Positions 1 to 8,711 of a DNA stretch of 25,738 nucleotides are shown one piece after another (within the stretch, counting starts at the first letter, position 1; every line of letters starts with the position of its first letter). The stretch is from positions 1 through 25,738 of the forward strand of contig CAYMFD010000049.1 of assembly GCA_964389475.1 (NCBI GenBank). The letters are read 5' to 3'. The notes below the pieces were generated by a model. That model was not told the origin of the DNA and did not search any database. It saw only the letters and a list, made by a program, of their open reading frames with translations. The DNA is from CAYMFD01 sp964389475. Lineage in GTDB: Bacteria > Bacteroidota > Bacteroidia > Chitinophagales > Saprospiraceae. The translations under genes were made by a program, and so were the position numbers.

Positions 1-215
1 TCGTCGCCATAGGGGCAGTGTCTACATCCGCTACCGCAGCAGTAACCACGATCGAGGTGGTAGGCGGCAGTCATAACCATCAGACCATTCTCATAGTAGT
101 AGTGCGGGGCATCCTCAGACGTATCGTCCGAGACAGAATCAGTCTCTGTGGAGGTAGCTGGCTTAGTCGCCTTAGGCGGTGACGGCCTTCGTAGTAGCCA
201 GTTTAGTAGTGACAT
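1..215 (-). CDS. DUF5522 family Cys-rich small protein, partial (C-terminus beyond left edge)
   Basis: Reading leftward from an ATG at 215 gives 71 visible residues before the window ends. The second half reads ENGLMVMTAAYHLDRGYCCG followed by SGCRHCPYGD, which matches from memory the DUF5522 signature: an NG-x-MV-x-TAAYHL-x-RGYCCG block and a C-x2-CPY tail. Four closely spaced cysteines (CC, C, C) suggest metal binding, but the family has no proven function. The N-terminal 45 or so residues are Pro/Thr/Ser/Asp rich and probably disordered. The chosen ATG lies inside the preceding membrane-protein gene (44-base overlap with its end at 172), so the two are probably co-translated; a later start downstream of that stop cannot be excluded. 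Family call is confident, exact start less so. Confidence 0.72.
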   Translation of the reverse strand, partial: MSLLNWLLRRPSPPKATKPATSTETDSVSDDTSEDAPHYYYENGLMVMTAAYHLDRGYCCGSGCRHCPYGD

Positions 216-744
216 ACTCTATAGCGGTAAATGCCACAGCACTGAATACGACATTGCTCATCAGCGTACTGCGGAAATATGGAATCGCTGCAATATAGCA
301 CTCTAGCAGTCCAGCAAAATCCTTGGTATAAAGCGTACCATGCATCCACACGCCAAAATTAGACACGAGGTAAAACAGGACACTCGCGATGACAGCACTA
401 CCGAGTACACGCAGCGGCGTGACCTTTTTCAATAGAAGAAAAGCGACTCCTACAATAGCCGCAATCGATAACCATGTGTAAGGCATGTAGCTGGCAAATA
501 AAACCATACCATCATGATCTGGGAAGAAAGCTCGGCTACTGGTATTATTAAGGATCAGATCACTGACAAATAGCATTGCCAGTGGGATGATTACCGCCCA
601 GTAACGGCGACCTAGGTAAGCACCAGCCAATAGCGCCAAAGCACCAAGCGGAGCCAAGTTAGGCAGGTGCGGCATTAGGCGACTTGCCATGCCTACAGTG
701 ATTACTACTAGTACTATCAAAAACACAATTGAACGCTTAGACAT
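172..744 (-). CDS. DUF6580 family putative transport (ECF S-component-like) membrane protein
   Basis: A 190-residue integral membrane protein with about five or six hydrophobic segments, starting MSKRSIVFLIVLVV and containing RLMPHLPNLAPLGALALLAG, PLAMLFVSDLILN and VSNFGVWMHGTLY. This RxxPHxxNxxPxxAxxLxxG pattern resembles the DUF6580 family, thought to be related to substrate-binding subunits of ECF-type transporters; the substrate is unknown. The frame is open back to an ATG at 807, but a Bacteroidota -7 box lies at 785-792 on this strand, so that ATG would precede the transcription start. The ATG at 744 also puts the first hydrophobic segment at the N-terminus. The downstream DUF5522 gene overlaps it by 44 bases, implying one transcript. 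Confidence 0.7.
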   Translation of the reverse strand: MSKRSIVFLIVLVVITVGMASRLMPHLPNLAPLGALALLAGAYLGRRYWAVIIPLAMLFVSDLILNNTSSRAFFPDHDGMVLFASYMPYTWLSIAAIVGVAFLLLKKVTPLRVLGSAVIASVLFYLVSNFGVWMHGTLYTKDFAGLLECYIAAIPYFRSTLMSNVVFSAVAFTAIEYVTTKLATTKAVTA

Positions 745-784
745 GGTAGGTTTTGTCAGTGAGTATTGCACTTTACGTGTTGCA

Positions 785-792
785 CAAAGATA
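785..792 (-). promoter_or_regulatory. Bacteroidota -7 promoter box for the DUF6580 gene
   Basis: On the minus strand the bases read TATCTTTG, a perfect fit to the TAnnTTTG -7 element of Bacteroidota sigma-ABfr promoters. A TTGC lies 24 bases further upstream (817-820), a loose candidate for the -33 element. The box is about 40 bases before the chosen ATG at 744 and downstream of the alternative ATG at 807, so it decides the start. Confidence 0.55.
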
Positions 793-989
793 CAAAAGAG
801 GAAGCATCCACCGAGAGCAACTTTCTAAAACAATGATCTTAAGTCATTTCAGAGGGTAGACGCTGTAAATAATTGGTGAGGTGCGATCATCGCTCCTAAG
901 CATTGATTTGTAGAAAAAACATGAATACCTCGAACGATAGTCGCATCTTTAGTGTCGTAAGAATATTAGCACATCAAATCAACCTATTT

Positions 990-2312
990 ATGAAGCGTTT
1001 ATTGCAGCTTGTATTGATGACAGTCATAGCGACCAGCCTGACTGCTCAGATGAACAAGATTGACTTTCAGGAGTATACCCTGGATAATGGTCTACATGTG
1101 ATACTACATCAAGATAAGACGACACCAATTGTAGCCGTCTCTGTGATGTACCATGTCGGCTCTAAGAATGAGAAGCCAGATCGCACGGGATTTGCCCACT
1201 TCTTCGAGCACCTACTGTTCGAAGGATCGGAGAACATCGAAAGAGGCGAATTTGACAAATACATCGAGAAAGCCGGTGGTACGCTTAATGCCAATACGAG
1301 CAATGATCGCACCTACTACTACGAGATCCTACCTAGCAATCAGCTAGAACTGGGCCTATGGCTAGAATCAGAGCGAATGCTCCACGCCAAGGTCGAGGAC
1401 AAGGGTATAGAAACGCAGCGTGAGGTCGTAAAAGAAGAGCGAAGACAGCGTATCGACAATCAACCATACGGCTCTATACTACAAGAGACGATGAAGCGTG
1501 CCTACAAGGTACACCCATACCGATGGCCAGTCATCGGTTCTATGGACCACCTCAATGCAGCCGTAGAGTCAGACTACAAGAACTTCTACAAGGACTTTTA
1601 CAGACCTGATAATGCAGTATTGAGTATCGCCGGAGACATCGACTTCGATGATGCGAAGGTGTGGATCGACAAGTACTTCGGGCAGATACCGAGGGGTGAA
1701 GGTGATGTATATAGACCTAGCATCGTCGAGCCGCCGCTGGGTGGAGAAGTACGTGATACTGTCTATGACAACATACAGCTACCGGCTGTAATCATGGCCT
1801 ACCGTATACCTGCACAAGGTACACCTGACTACTACGCAGTAGACATGCTAGGCGTACTGCTATCACAGGGTGAGAGTAGTAGGCTCAGCAAGGCGATCAA
1901 AGACGAGCAGCAGAAAGCGCTGTTCGTGGGCAACTTCCCCCTAGGACTAGAGGATCCGGGTATCAGCCTGGCATTTGGTATAGCCAATATGGGAGTCGAT
2001 GTACAAGACCTCGAGCAGGCAATCACAGCGGAGATCGATCTCACGAGCCAGGAGCTCATATCAGAAGAAGAGTTCCAGAAGCTACGTAACCAGATCGAGA
2101 ATGACTTCGTCACTGGCAACTCACGTATAGCGGGTATCGCTGAGAGTCTAGCTAACTATCACATGTACTTCGGTGATGCAGACCTTATCAATACAGAGCT
2201 AGACCGATACATGGCTGTCACCAAAGAGGACATCCTCAATGCTGCCAAGAAATACTACAATGTAGACAACAGAGTAGTCCTACACTACCTGCCAAAGCAA
2301 GCTAACCCTTAG
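990..2312 (+). CDS. M16 family zinc metallopeptidase (catalytic subunit)
   Basis: A 440-residue exported peptidase of the pitrilysin/processing-peptidase (M16B) type. The inverted zinc motif HxxEH is present as HFFEH (H70, E73, H74), and the third ligand is one of the glutamates near residues 149-150 in REVVKEERRQR. The second half is the usual non-catalytic repeat of the fold. The frame is open to 903, but the ATG at 990 gives a clean Sec signal peptide (MKRLLQLVLMTVIATSLTAQ), so I use it. It lacks an obvious R/Y substrate-clamp pair in its C-terminal repeat. The next gene, 55 bases downstream, encodes an M16-like partner lacking HxxEH but with that pair, so the two probably form a periplasmic heterodimer. 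The substrate is unknown, presumably peptides or misfolded proteins. Confidence 0.9.
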   Translation: MKRLLQLVLMTVIATSLTAQMNKIDFQEYTLDNGLHVILHQDKTTPIVAVSVMYHVGSKNEKPDRTGFAHFFEHLLFEGSENIERGEFDKYIEKAGGTLNANTSNDRTYYYEILPSNQLELGLWLESERMLHAKVEDKGIETQREVVKEERRQRIDNQPYGSILQETMKRAYKVHPYRWPVIGSMDHLNAAVESDYKNFYKDFYRPDNAVLSIAGDIDFDDAKVWIDKYFGQIPRGEGDVYRPSIVEPPLGGEVRDTVYDNIQLPAVIMAYRIPAQGTPDYYAVDMLGVLLSQGESSRLSKAIKDEQQKALFVGNFPLGLEDPGISLAFGIANMGVDVQDLEQAITAEIDLTSQELISEEEFQKLRNQIENDFVTGNSRIAGIAESLANYHMYFGDADLINTELDRYMAVTKEDILNAAKKYYNVDNRVVLHYLPKQANP

Positions 2313-2367
2313 TCGTAGCCGCTACGTAGACATTGTTTTTAACCTAACAGATTAAGCATCATTAACT

Positions 2368-4509
2368 ATGAAAAATATATTTTATCTATTACTAGCTGGT
2401 GTTCTTTTTGCGCAGTGCAGTAAGACGACGACCGACGCTGTGATGGACCAAGCCAGCGACGTCAAGGATCAAGCCCTAGCCTGGAGATCAAAGGCACCGA
2501 CTGCTGGACCTGCTCGTGCCATACAGCTGGGTGAGTACAATTCTTTTACCCTTAACAATGGCCTAGACGTCATCATCGTCGAAAACCACAAGCTACCACG
2601 TGTCAGTTACCAAGTGAGTCTCAAGCACGATGCCCTCATCGAAGGCAAAGAGGCGGGATACACGTCTATGGCGGGTAGTCTCTTAACTAAAGGTACCGAA
2701 AGCCGTACCAAGGCAGAAATCGACCAGGCAGTAGACTTTATAGGTGCGAGCCTTAGTGCAGGCGGCAATGGACTATTCGCCTCGTCATTGACTAAGCACC
2801 AGGACAAGCTACTTGAGGTCATGACTGATGTCTTGTACAATCCTACTTTCCCTGAAGAAGAATTCGAAAAGGAGAAAACGCAGACTCTCTCTGGGCTAGC
2901 CACGCAAAAGACAGACCCTAGCTCTATGGCTAGCAATGTCGCTAGTGTACTACTCTACGGCGCAGATCACCCGTATGGTGAGATCCAGACGGAGGAAACG
3001 GTCAACAATATGCAGTTATCTACGGTACGCAAGTACTACGAGGACTACTACCGCCCTAACAATGCTGTGCTCGTCATAGTAGGTGACGTTACGCCTGCTG
3101 AGGCCAAGGCGCAAGTCGAGAAATACTTCGCTGACTGGAAGTCAAAAGATGTGCCTTCGTTCGACTATCCTACGCCAGCAGCACCTGACGAAGCGAAAGT
3201 TGCTTTTGTAAATAAAGATGGTGCTGTACAATCCGTAATACGAGTAACCTACCCTGTAGACCTCAAGCCTGGTACAGACGACGTAATAGCGTCACGACTT
3301 ATGAATAGCATCCTCGGTGGCGGTATCTTCAGCGGTAGACTGATGCAGAATCTGCGTGAAGACAAAGCCTATACCTATGGTGCTCGATCTAGCCTGAGAA
3401 GTGACAAGCTGATGGGCTCATTTAACGCCTCAGCAAGTGTCCGTAACGAGGTGACTGACAGTAGTGTGCAGGAGTTTCTCTATGAGCTCAACCGTATGGT
3501 TAAGGAGCCAGTAAGCAGTGATGACATCTCTCTAGCTAAGGCCAGCATGGCAGGACAGTTCGCAAGATCGCTAGAGTCTCCACAGACGATTGCCAACTTC
3601 GCACGTAACATGAAGCTGTACAACCTCCCGTCTGACTACTACGAGACCTACCTACAGCGTCTAGATGCAACTACCGTCGCTGATGTGCAGCGTATGGCAC
3701 AGAAGTACATCAAGCCTGACAACGCCTACATCGTAGTCGTGGGTAACAAAGATGAGGTAGCAGATAAGCTCGTACGATTTGACGGAGACGGCGTACTCGA
3801 CTACTATGATGCCTATGGCAATGTGGTGAAGTACGATGAGATGGCTATGCCTGCAGACCTCAGTGCTGAGAAGGTCATCATGGACTACATGGATGCCCTA
3901 GGTGGTAAGGACAAGCTCATGTCTGTATCAAGTATGACGACCACCGCCACGATGGAGGTCATGGGGCAGACAGCAGAGATCAGCATGAAGCAAGCCAAGC
4001 CTGGCAAACTCGCCATGTCTATGGGTATGAACGGTATGGTCATGCAAGAGACTAAGGTCAACGGTGACAAGGCATCAGTGGGTGGCATGGGCCAAAGCCA
4101 AATGCTCAATAAGGGTGACGAGGGGTTTGACGGTGTAGCCGGTCAAGCCAAGATGTTCGGCGGTGTGCTCGACTACCTAGGTGACGACTACCAGCTGGAC
4201 CTCAAGGGTATCGAGGACGTAGATGGTGAGAAGGCTTACAAGATCGTGGTCACCGCACCAGGCGATAACAAGTCTACAGAGTTTTATGCTGTCAAAAGCA
4301 ACCTGCTCGTCAAGACTGTAAGCTCACAAGAAGGCCCACAAGGCCCGATGACTGTCAACACGATGCCTAAGGACTACAAGGCTGTCGATGGCGTGATGCT
4401 ACCACATACCATTGAGACGACAGGCGCTGCGCCATTCCCTATGGTGATGAAGGTTACGGGCTACGAGGTTAATCCTAGTATACCAGCAACAGAGTTTGAG
4501 ATTAAGTAA
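2368..4509 (+). CDS. M16 family non-catalytic subunit, lipoprotein with fused C-terminal LolA-like domain
   Basis: A 713-residue protein. The N-terminus (MKNIFYLLLAGVLFAQC) looks like a lipoprotein signal with Cys17, though Gln before the Cys is unusual. Residues from about 55 to 480 are an M16 double repeat. Where an active enzyme carries HxxEH this one reads AGYTSMAGSLLTKGTE, so it cannot bind the zinc. It keeps R330 and Y337 (LREDKAYTYG), the R/Y pair typical of non-catalytic M16B partners. The last 230 or so residues, rich in Met, Gly and Lys, resemble outer-membrane-lipoprotein-sorting-like (LolA/LppX-fold) domains appended to many Bacteroidota M16 proteins; this last point is a fold-level guess. 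It sits 55 bases behind the catalytic partner, and a terminator closes the operon at 4553. Confidence 0.85.
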   Translation: MKNIFYLLLAGVLFAQCSKTTTDAVMDQASDVKDQALAWRSKAPTAGPARAIQLGEYNSFTLNNGLDVIIVENHKLPRVSYQVSLKHDALIEGKEAGYTSMAGSLLTKGTESRTKAEIDQAVDFIGASLSAGGNGLFASSLTKHQDKLLEVMTDVLYNPTFPEEEFEKEKTQTLSGLATQKTDPSSMASNVASVLLYGADHPYGEIQTEETVNNMQLSTVRKYYEDYYRPNNAVLVIVGDVTPAEAKAQVEKYFADWKSKDVPSFDYPTPAAPDEAKVAFVNKDGAVQSVIRVTYPVDLKPGTDDVIASRLMNSILGGGIFSGRLMQNLREDKAYTYGARSSLRSDKLMGSFNASASVRNEVTDSSVQEFLYELNRMVKEPVSSDDISLAKASMAGQFARSLESPQTIANFARNMKLYNLPSDYYETYLQRLDATTVADVQRMAQKYIKPDNAYIVVVGNKDEVADKLVRFDGDGVLDYYDAYGNVVKYDEMAMPADLSAEKVIMDYMDALGGKDKLMSVSSMTTTATMEVMGQTAEISMKQAKPGKLAMSMGMNGMVMQETKVNGDKASVGGMGQSQMLNKGDEGFDGVAGQAKMFGGVLDYLGDDYQLDLKGIEDVDGEKAYKIVVTAPGDNKSTEFYAVKSNLLVKTVSSQEGPQGPMTVNTMPKDYKAVDGVMLPHTIETTGAAPFPMVMKVTGYEVNPSIPATEFEIK

Positions 4510-4552
4510 GATGATATGAGCTGGCACATTGGCTAGCTTAAGACTTTATACT

Positions 4553-4588
4553 AGGGGTTGTTTCGAAAGAAGCAGCCCCTTTTGTTTT
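4553..4588 (+). terminator. Rho-independent terminator of the M16 operon
   Basis: A 12-bp stem (4553-4564 with 4569-4580, two G-U pairs) closed by a GAAA tetraloop and followed by TTTGTTTT. It lies 43 bases after the stop of the second M16 gene, as expected for an intrinsic terminator. Confidence 0.85.
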
Positions 4589-4773
4589 GCAGGAGGTCCT
4601 TCAGCTATAATCAGAAATAGCATTAGTTGTATATTTACAATATACCATATAGTGTTCGCAATCCTCTATAATTCAGTCGTTTGCATAAAATCAATACTCA
4701 AACATCCACTTGTGCCATCTCTACGTATAACCCATAGCAATCTTGCTCAAGACCAGCTTAAATCGTTTTTACC

Positions 4774-5115
4774 ATGAGAACCCTCACCATCATACTACTA
4801 TTATCCGTGACACTTGTCAATGGCTACGGCCAGCAACAAAAAATAAGTATCGAAGCATTCGCAACTAGCACAATTAGCGATTCTACCTACGAACAATACG
4901 CTGTACGACTGATTCGACCATCGCATGCTATCGAGGTAGCTGTCATATCAAAAGCGAGCGGAAGGCAGATAAGAGGTTTCGGACTTGGTCGCCGGGCAAA
5001 AGAAACCATCCAAGTTGATCGCGGTAATGCACTTTTATTGACGGCAGCTGACCAACCAACAGATCTGAAGTATGAGATCATCGAAGGTCCCTCCGCATCA
5101 ATTGAGTCAGTAGCC
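4774..5115 (+). CDS. Exported protein of unknown function, truncated by assembly gap
   Basis: The visible 114 residues begin with a Sec signal peptide (MRTLTIILLLSVTLVNGYGQ), followed by a soluble, probably beta-rich segment with Thr/Ser/Ile-rich strands. I recognise no family. The reading frame runs into a block of 100 Ns at 5116. After the Ns the same frame happens to continue for 14 codons (from LKARKKEIREGG) to a stop at 5259, but a 100-N block is normally a placeholder of unknown length. Whether that basic tail belongs to this protein therefore cannot be judged. The gene follows the M16 operon terminator by about 185 bases, so it should have its own promoter; I do not see a convincing one. 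Confidence 0.6.
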
Positions 5116-5215
5116 NNNNNNNNNNNNNNNNNNNNNNNNNNNNNNNNNNNNNNNNNNNNNNNNNNNNNNNNNNNNNNNNNNNNNNNNNNNNNNNNNNNNN
5201 NNNNNNNNNNNNNNN
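5116..5215. other. Assembly gap (100 Ns)
   Basis: Exactly 100 unknown bases, the conventional placeholder for a scaffold join of unknown size. Genes on either side may not be true neighbours. The 44 bases after the gap hold the end of an open frame finishing at 5259, which may belong to the gene entering the gap or to another one. Confidence 0.97.
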
Positions 5216-5324
5216 TTTTAAAAGCCAGAAAAAAAGAAATCAGAGAAGGCGGCTCTTAACGTCCAATAGCACTTTCCATATAATCTCGTGCTCCATTAAA
5301 GCACAGCACTGATGCATACCTAAA

Positions 5325-5345
5325 GACACTGATACAATTAGTGTC
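5325..5345. terminator. Hairpin between convergent genes, possible terminator
   Basis: GACACTGAT and ATTAGTGTC pair over 9 bp (one G-U) around a 3-base loop, in the short space between the + strand frame ending at 5259 and the - strand gene ending at 5365. The flanking A/T runs are short in both directions, so termination is plausible but not strong. Confidence 0.4.
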
Positions 5346-5364
5346 ATCTTAAATAGTCTTGATA

Positions 5365-6789
5365 TTACTTACCCTTACCCTGGATCAGTACTAGTACCGT
5401 GTAAAACAAGATCTTGAAGTCCAAGCTGAGTGACATATTCTCGATGTAGAGGATATCGAACTTGAGACGCTGGATCATCTGATCGACGTTGCTAGCATAT
5501 CCATACTTGACCTGCCCCCAGCTCGTGATACCAGGACGTACCTTGAGGAGGTGCTTGTAGTGTGGTGCTCGCTCTGAGATCTTGTCAATGTAGTAAGCTC
5601 GCTCTGGTCGGGGGCCTACTAGTGACATCTCTCCGACTAGTACATTCCAAAATTGAGGTATCTCATCTAGTCGCCACTTACGCATCGTACGTCCCCATGG
5701 CGTCGTACGTGGATCCTCGTCATGCGATAGTTGTGGACCTGCATCTTCGGCATCGAGGTACATAGACCTAAACTTGATGATGTCGAAAGGCTTACCACCA
5801 ATACCTATGCGTTCTTGCTTAAAGAATATAGGGCCAGAGGAGGACAACTTGACCTTGGCCCAGCAGTAGGCATACACGGGCAAAAGCACCAGCATGGCCA
5901 GTATGCTGACTACGATGTCGATCGTACGCTTTATGATTCGCTCCCAGCGAGGCATCAGCTCCTGCTCTATCTCGATGAGGACAGCGCCGTAGATATGTGT
6001 CATCTTGACTGAGCCGAGCATGATGTCATACATGTCGGGGATGACCTTGACGAGGAGCTCATTACTATAGTCAAACAAGATGTCAAAGACTCCCTTGAGT
6101 TGGTCATGCTCGCTGGTCTCAACTGCTACGATTACCTCCTGTATCCCCTGGTCAGTAATCACCCTAGGCAGGTCAGCGACCTTACCTAGCTTAGGCAGGT
6201 ATTGCTCTAGGTGGTTCTTACTCTTACCGTTACTATCTATAAACCCGACGAAAGAATGACCGAGACTGTGCGGCCTACTCATAACCTCCTGATAGAGGTC
6301 TACGGCGTTGCGATCACCTCCTATGATCAATGTATTGTACGATACCTTGCCAGCCTTGAGCTGCCGACTAGCTATGGTGAGCAAGACCATCCTGGCTAGT
6401 AGCGTAAATCCTAGGTGCAAGGAGAATAGCTTGGTAAAACTAGAGATGTAGCTCGTATATCGATTGACGCTATCGTCTAGCAGTACCGTAAAGAAGAGTA
6501 GGAGTACACCGAAGAAGGAGAGGATGATCGTCCGCTTGATCGTCTCTACACGAGAGTATCGGTAGATGTCTAGCGACTTGTCAAATATGCCGTACAGCAA
6601 TACCCAGAATAATGGAATAAAGACCAGACCGTAGAGTAGTTTCTCGTCGGCCAGGATATCCTCCATAGACATACCGGGAATCTCTACTCTTTTTCGATAT
6701 ACGAAAAAGAGAAACCAGGCTACCATAGACATCAGGTAGTCTAGGAAGCGGTAAAAGTAGGAGATCAGTCGGTGTTGGGTCGGTTGCAT
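5365..6789 (-). CDS. Polyprenyl glycosylphosphotransferase (exopolysaccharide/O-antigen initiating sugar transferase)
   Basis: A 474-residue membrane enzyme of the WbaP/WcaJ type, which moves a sugar-1-phosphate from a nucleotide sugar onto undecaprenyl phosphate to start a surface polysaccharide repeat unit. Four N-terminal membrane segments (about 17-31, 51-69, 87-105, 118-140) precede a Rossmann-like CoA-binding-type domain (IIGGDRNAVDLY, about 155-270). A further hydrophobic segment (about 288-307) leads into the bacterial sugar transferase domain, with KQERIGIGGKPFDIIKFRSM, DEIPQFWNVLVGEMSLVGPR and the closing RPGITSWGQV. Length is normal for the family. It lies 87 bases behind a lipoprotein gene and may share its transcript. 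No other glycan genes are visible nearby, so the sugar is unknown. Confidence 0.93.
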   Translation of the reverse strand: MQPTQHRLISYFYRFLDYLMSMVAWFLFFVYRKRVEIPGMSMEDILADEKLLYGLVFIPLFWVLLYGIFDKSLDIYRYSRVETIKRTIILSFFGVLLLFFTVLLDDSVNRYTSYISSFTKLFSLHLGFTLLARMVLLTIASRQLKAGKVSYNTLIIGGDRNAVDLYQEVMSRPHSLGHSFVGFIDSNGKSKNHLEQYLPKLGKVADLPRVITDQGIQEVIVAVETSEHDQLKGVFDILFDYSNELLVKVIPDMYDIMLGSVKMTHIYGAVLIEIEQELMPRWERIIKRTIDIVVSILAMLVLLPVYAYCWAKVKLSSSGPIFFKQERIGIGGKPFDIIKFRSMYLDAEDAGPQLSHDEDPRTTPWGRTMRKWRLDEIPQFWNVLVGEMSLVGPRPERAYYIDKISERAPHYKHLLKVRPGITSWGQVKYGYASNVDQMIQRLKFDILYIENMSLSLDFKILFYTVLVLIQGKGK

Positions 6790-6876
6790 ATATAGTGGCA
6801 GGCAGGTGCTCTATCGTGCACAAGCCCACTATGTAGTTTTCTCAGGACAACAATATCTTAATAATACTGCAAAGGA

Positions 6877-7731
6877 TCAAAAATGTAGGAGTCTAACATT
6901 ATCAACGTAGATCGTACCCGAGGTAGCAGCAAGTCCATCAAGGGAGGTACCTAGTTGTATCTGATACTCTTCGACGCCTCCAGCTGTCAGCTCTTGCGAT
7001 AAATCTATGTATAGCTTTTTCCACTCTTCACTCTCTGTGACGAGGACCTTAAAATCTCCATCGATGAAATTACCATAAGTGATATAACCTACTAATAATG
7101 GTATGTCGCCCTTGTAGTCGAGCTCTAGATAGGCGTTAGGACCATCTAGGAGGTTGGCATTTAATCTAGTGAGGTTAGATACCTGCATCTCGCTGTCCTC
7201 ACTAGTTACTGCAATCCTACCAGAATGGGTGCCCAGCCTTGCATCGCCATCGTCGCGTAGTATGGTCGTATTGACATTACCATCTAGGTCTATCGCAAAG
7301 TTATTGCTGATCTCAAAACCCTCGTCAAAGCCCACCTCGACGATATCGAAGTACTCAAACCTAGGTACGACCTCTACCTCTTCGCCGGAGGTGAACTCTC
7401 TCTCGATCGTATAAAAGTCAAAATAAGGATACTGTCTAGCAGCACCACTTACACCATTGACACGTACGCCTGGCGCTAGCTGGATGACTTGCTCCTTTCC
7501 GGATAGTTCGATAGGGATACGAGCAGGCAGTGGCCATACGCCATAGTTTTCATTATCGAGTATCACCCACACATCTGATATGTTTTGCGTCTCCTGGACA
7601 CCGGCCCGTAATGGCGCCACGTCTACCTCATTAATCACTAAGAAAGCCGCGTCTTTGTCATCGGTATCACAGCTCGCTAGCATAAAGCAGGTGGCTGCGC
7701 ATAAAATCAGGTAGTGGATCTTTATCGTCAT
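6877..7731 (-). CDS. Lipoprotein of unknown function, possible carbohydrate-binding-like C-terminal domain
   Basis: A 284-residue lipoprotein: the signal MTIKIHYLILCAATCFMLASC ends in a good lipobox (LASC). The mature part is acidic and beta-rich, with a segment (LPARIPIELSGKEQVIQLAP, VNGVSGAARQYPYFDFYTIE) followed by a C-terminal part, from about residue 135, that reads like a jelly-roll domain (NAYLELDYKGDIPLLVGYIT, EWKKLYIDLSQEL, SGTIYVDNVRLL). That pattern is common in carbohydrate-binding modules, but this is inference from style, not a recognised match. Its ATG overlaps the stop of the upstream oxidoreductase gene in an ATGA arrangement (7728-7731), so translation is coupled. The partnership with an oxidoreductase and a sugar transferase points to an envelope polysaccharide role. 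Confidence 0.75.
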   Translation of the reverse strand: MTIKIHYLILCAATCFMLASCDTDDKDAAFLVINEVDVAPLRAGVQETQNISDVWVILDNENYGVWPLPARIPIELSGKEQVIQLAPGVRVNGVSGAARQYPYFDFYTIEREFTSGEEVEVVPRFEYFDIVEVGFDEGFEISNNFAIDLDGNVNTTILRDDGDARLGTHSGRIAVTSEDSEMQVSNLTRLNANLLDGPNAYLELDYKGDIPLLVGYITYGNFIDGDFKVLVTESEEWKKLYIDLSQELTAGGVEEYQIQLGTSLDGLAATSGTIYVDNVRLLHF

Positions 7732-8705
7732 GGTCGTGTACTTATACTTGATTGTATCTGATGAGCCAGCTGCAGCGCCTTGTACCCATCACGTAGTGTT
7801 ACTGGCGGCTGCTCACCCGTCGCTATCGCCTTGTAAAAATCATTAAGCTCACTCACGATAGCATTATTCTCTACCATGGGTGGCGCCTCTATGGTCAAAC
7901 GTTTGTGACCGTCAATTGTAGGTAAGACCATGCCATCAAAAGTGTCGTGGTCAACACCATCCGGCAGATCGTCTAGCTGCACTACCTGTGAATTCTTGTC
8001 CAGCATATTGATGCTGATGTAGGCATCCGCCTGAAACAGCCTGATCTTGCGCATAGCCTTGAGACTGATACGACTTGCCGTCAGGTTAGCTACACAGCCA
8101 TTATCAAACTCGATACGGGCATTACAAATGTCGTATGTCGGGCTAACTATAGCAACACCACTCGCCCTTACATCGACCACTTCACTATCTACTATGCTCA
8201 GGACTAGGTCTAGGTCGTGTATCATAAGATCCAGCACCACGCTTACGTCCGTGCCTCTAGGATTGAAGGTGGCAAGACGGTGCCCCTCTATAAATACGGG
8301 CTGTAGTGGCCTATCACCGAGGGCTAGTAGGGCGGGATTGTACCGCTCTACGTGGCCTACTTGAGCGATGAGATTGCTATCACTGACCAGGGCATCAAGG
8401 GCTCGGGCCTCATCGAGTGCAAGCGTCACCGGCTTCTCCACAAAGATATGCTTACCCGCTGCGATGGCTTGCTGCGCTAGGGCATAGTGAGTGATGGTAG
8501 GCGTGACGATATCTACGGCATCAACCACCGCTAGTAAGTCACTCACATCGTCATATACATCTACACCATAAGTCTCCTCAACTAGATCTCGCACGCCAGG
8601 GTCTATATCATATACGCCTACCAGGTCAAAGTCTGTCTGAGATAGACACTTGAGGTGGATCTTACCCAGGTGGCCAGCACCGATTACGCCTAGTTTAATA
8701 CCCAT
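7728..8705 (-). CDS. Gfo/Idh/MocA family NAD(P)-dependent oxidoreductase
   Basis: A 325-residue dehydrogenase. The N-terminal Rossmann fold starts GVIGAGHLGKIHLK (glycine motif at 9-14), and the family's EKPV motif with the catalytic lysine is at about 90-93. The C-terminal alpha/beta substrate domain includes DLMIHDLDLVLS. Members oxidise or epimerise sugars, nucleotide sugars or cyclitols. The substrate cannot be told from sequence; the nearby polyprenyl sugar transferase makes a nucleotide-sugar role plausible. It begins 6 bases after the stop of a small membrane protein gene, and its own stop overlaps the next start, so all three are likely one operon. Confidence 0.9.
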   Translation of the reverse strand: MGIKLGVIGAGHLGKIHLKCLSQTDFDLVGVYDIDPGVRDLVEETYGVDVYDDVSDLLAVVDAVDIVTPTITHYALAQQAIAAGKHIFVEKPVTLALDEARALDALVSDSNLIAQVGHVERYNPALLALGDRPLQPVFIEGHRLATFNPRGTDVSVVLDLMIHDLDLVLSIVDSEVVDVRASGVAIVSPTYDICNARIEFDNGCVANLTASRISLKAMRKIRLFQADAYISINMLDKNSQVVQLDDLPDGVDHDTFDGMVLPTIDGHKRLTIEAPPMVENNAIVSELNDFYKAIATGEQPPVTLRDGYKALQLAHQIQSSISTRP

Positions 8706-8711
8706 GCTCTA

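Noticed and set aside
903..989. N-terminal extension of the catalytic M16 gene
   Set aside because: The 29 extra residues would bury the signal peptide that starts at 990.
745..989. Cobalamin or other riboswitch upstream of the DUF6580 gene
   Set aside because: I looked because the protein resembles ECF S components, but the 63 or so bases between promoter and start are too short and show no conserved box.
4529..4777. 82-codon + strand open frame after the M16 operon
   Set aside because: It begins inside the operon's terminator region, has no family features or signal, and overlaps the start of the exported-protein gene.
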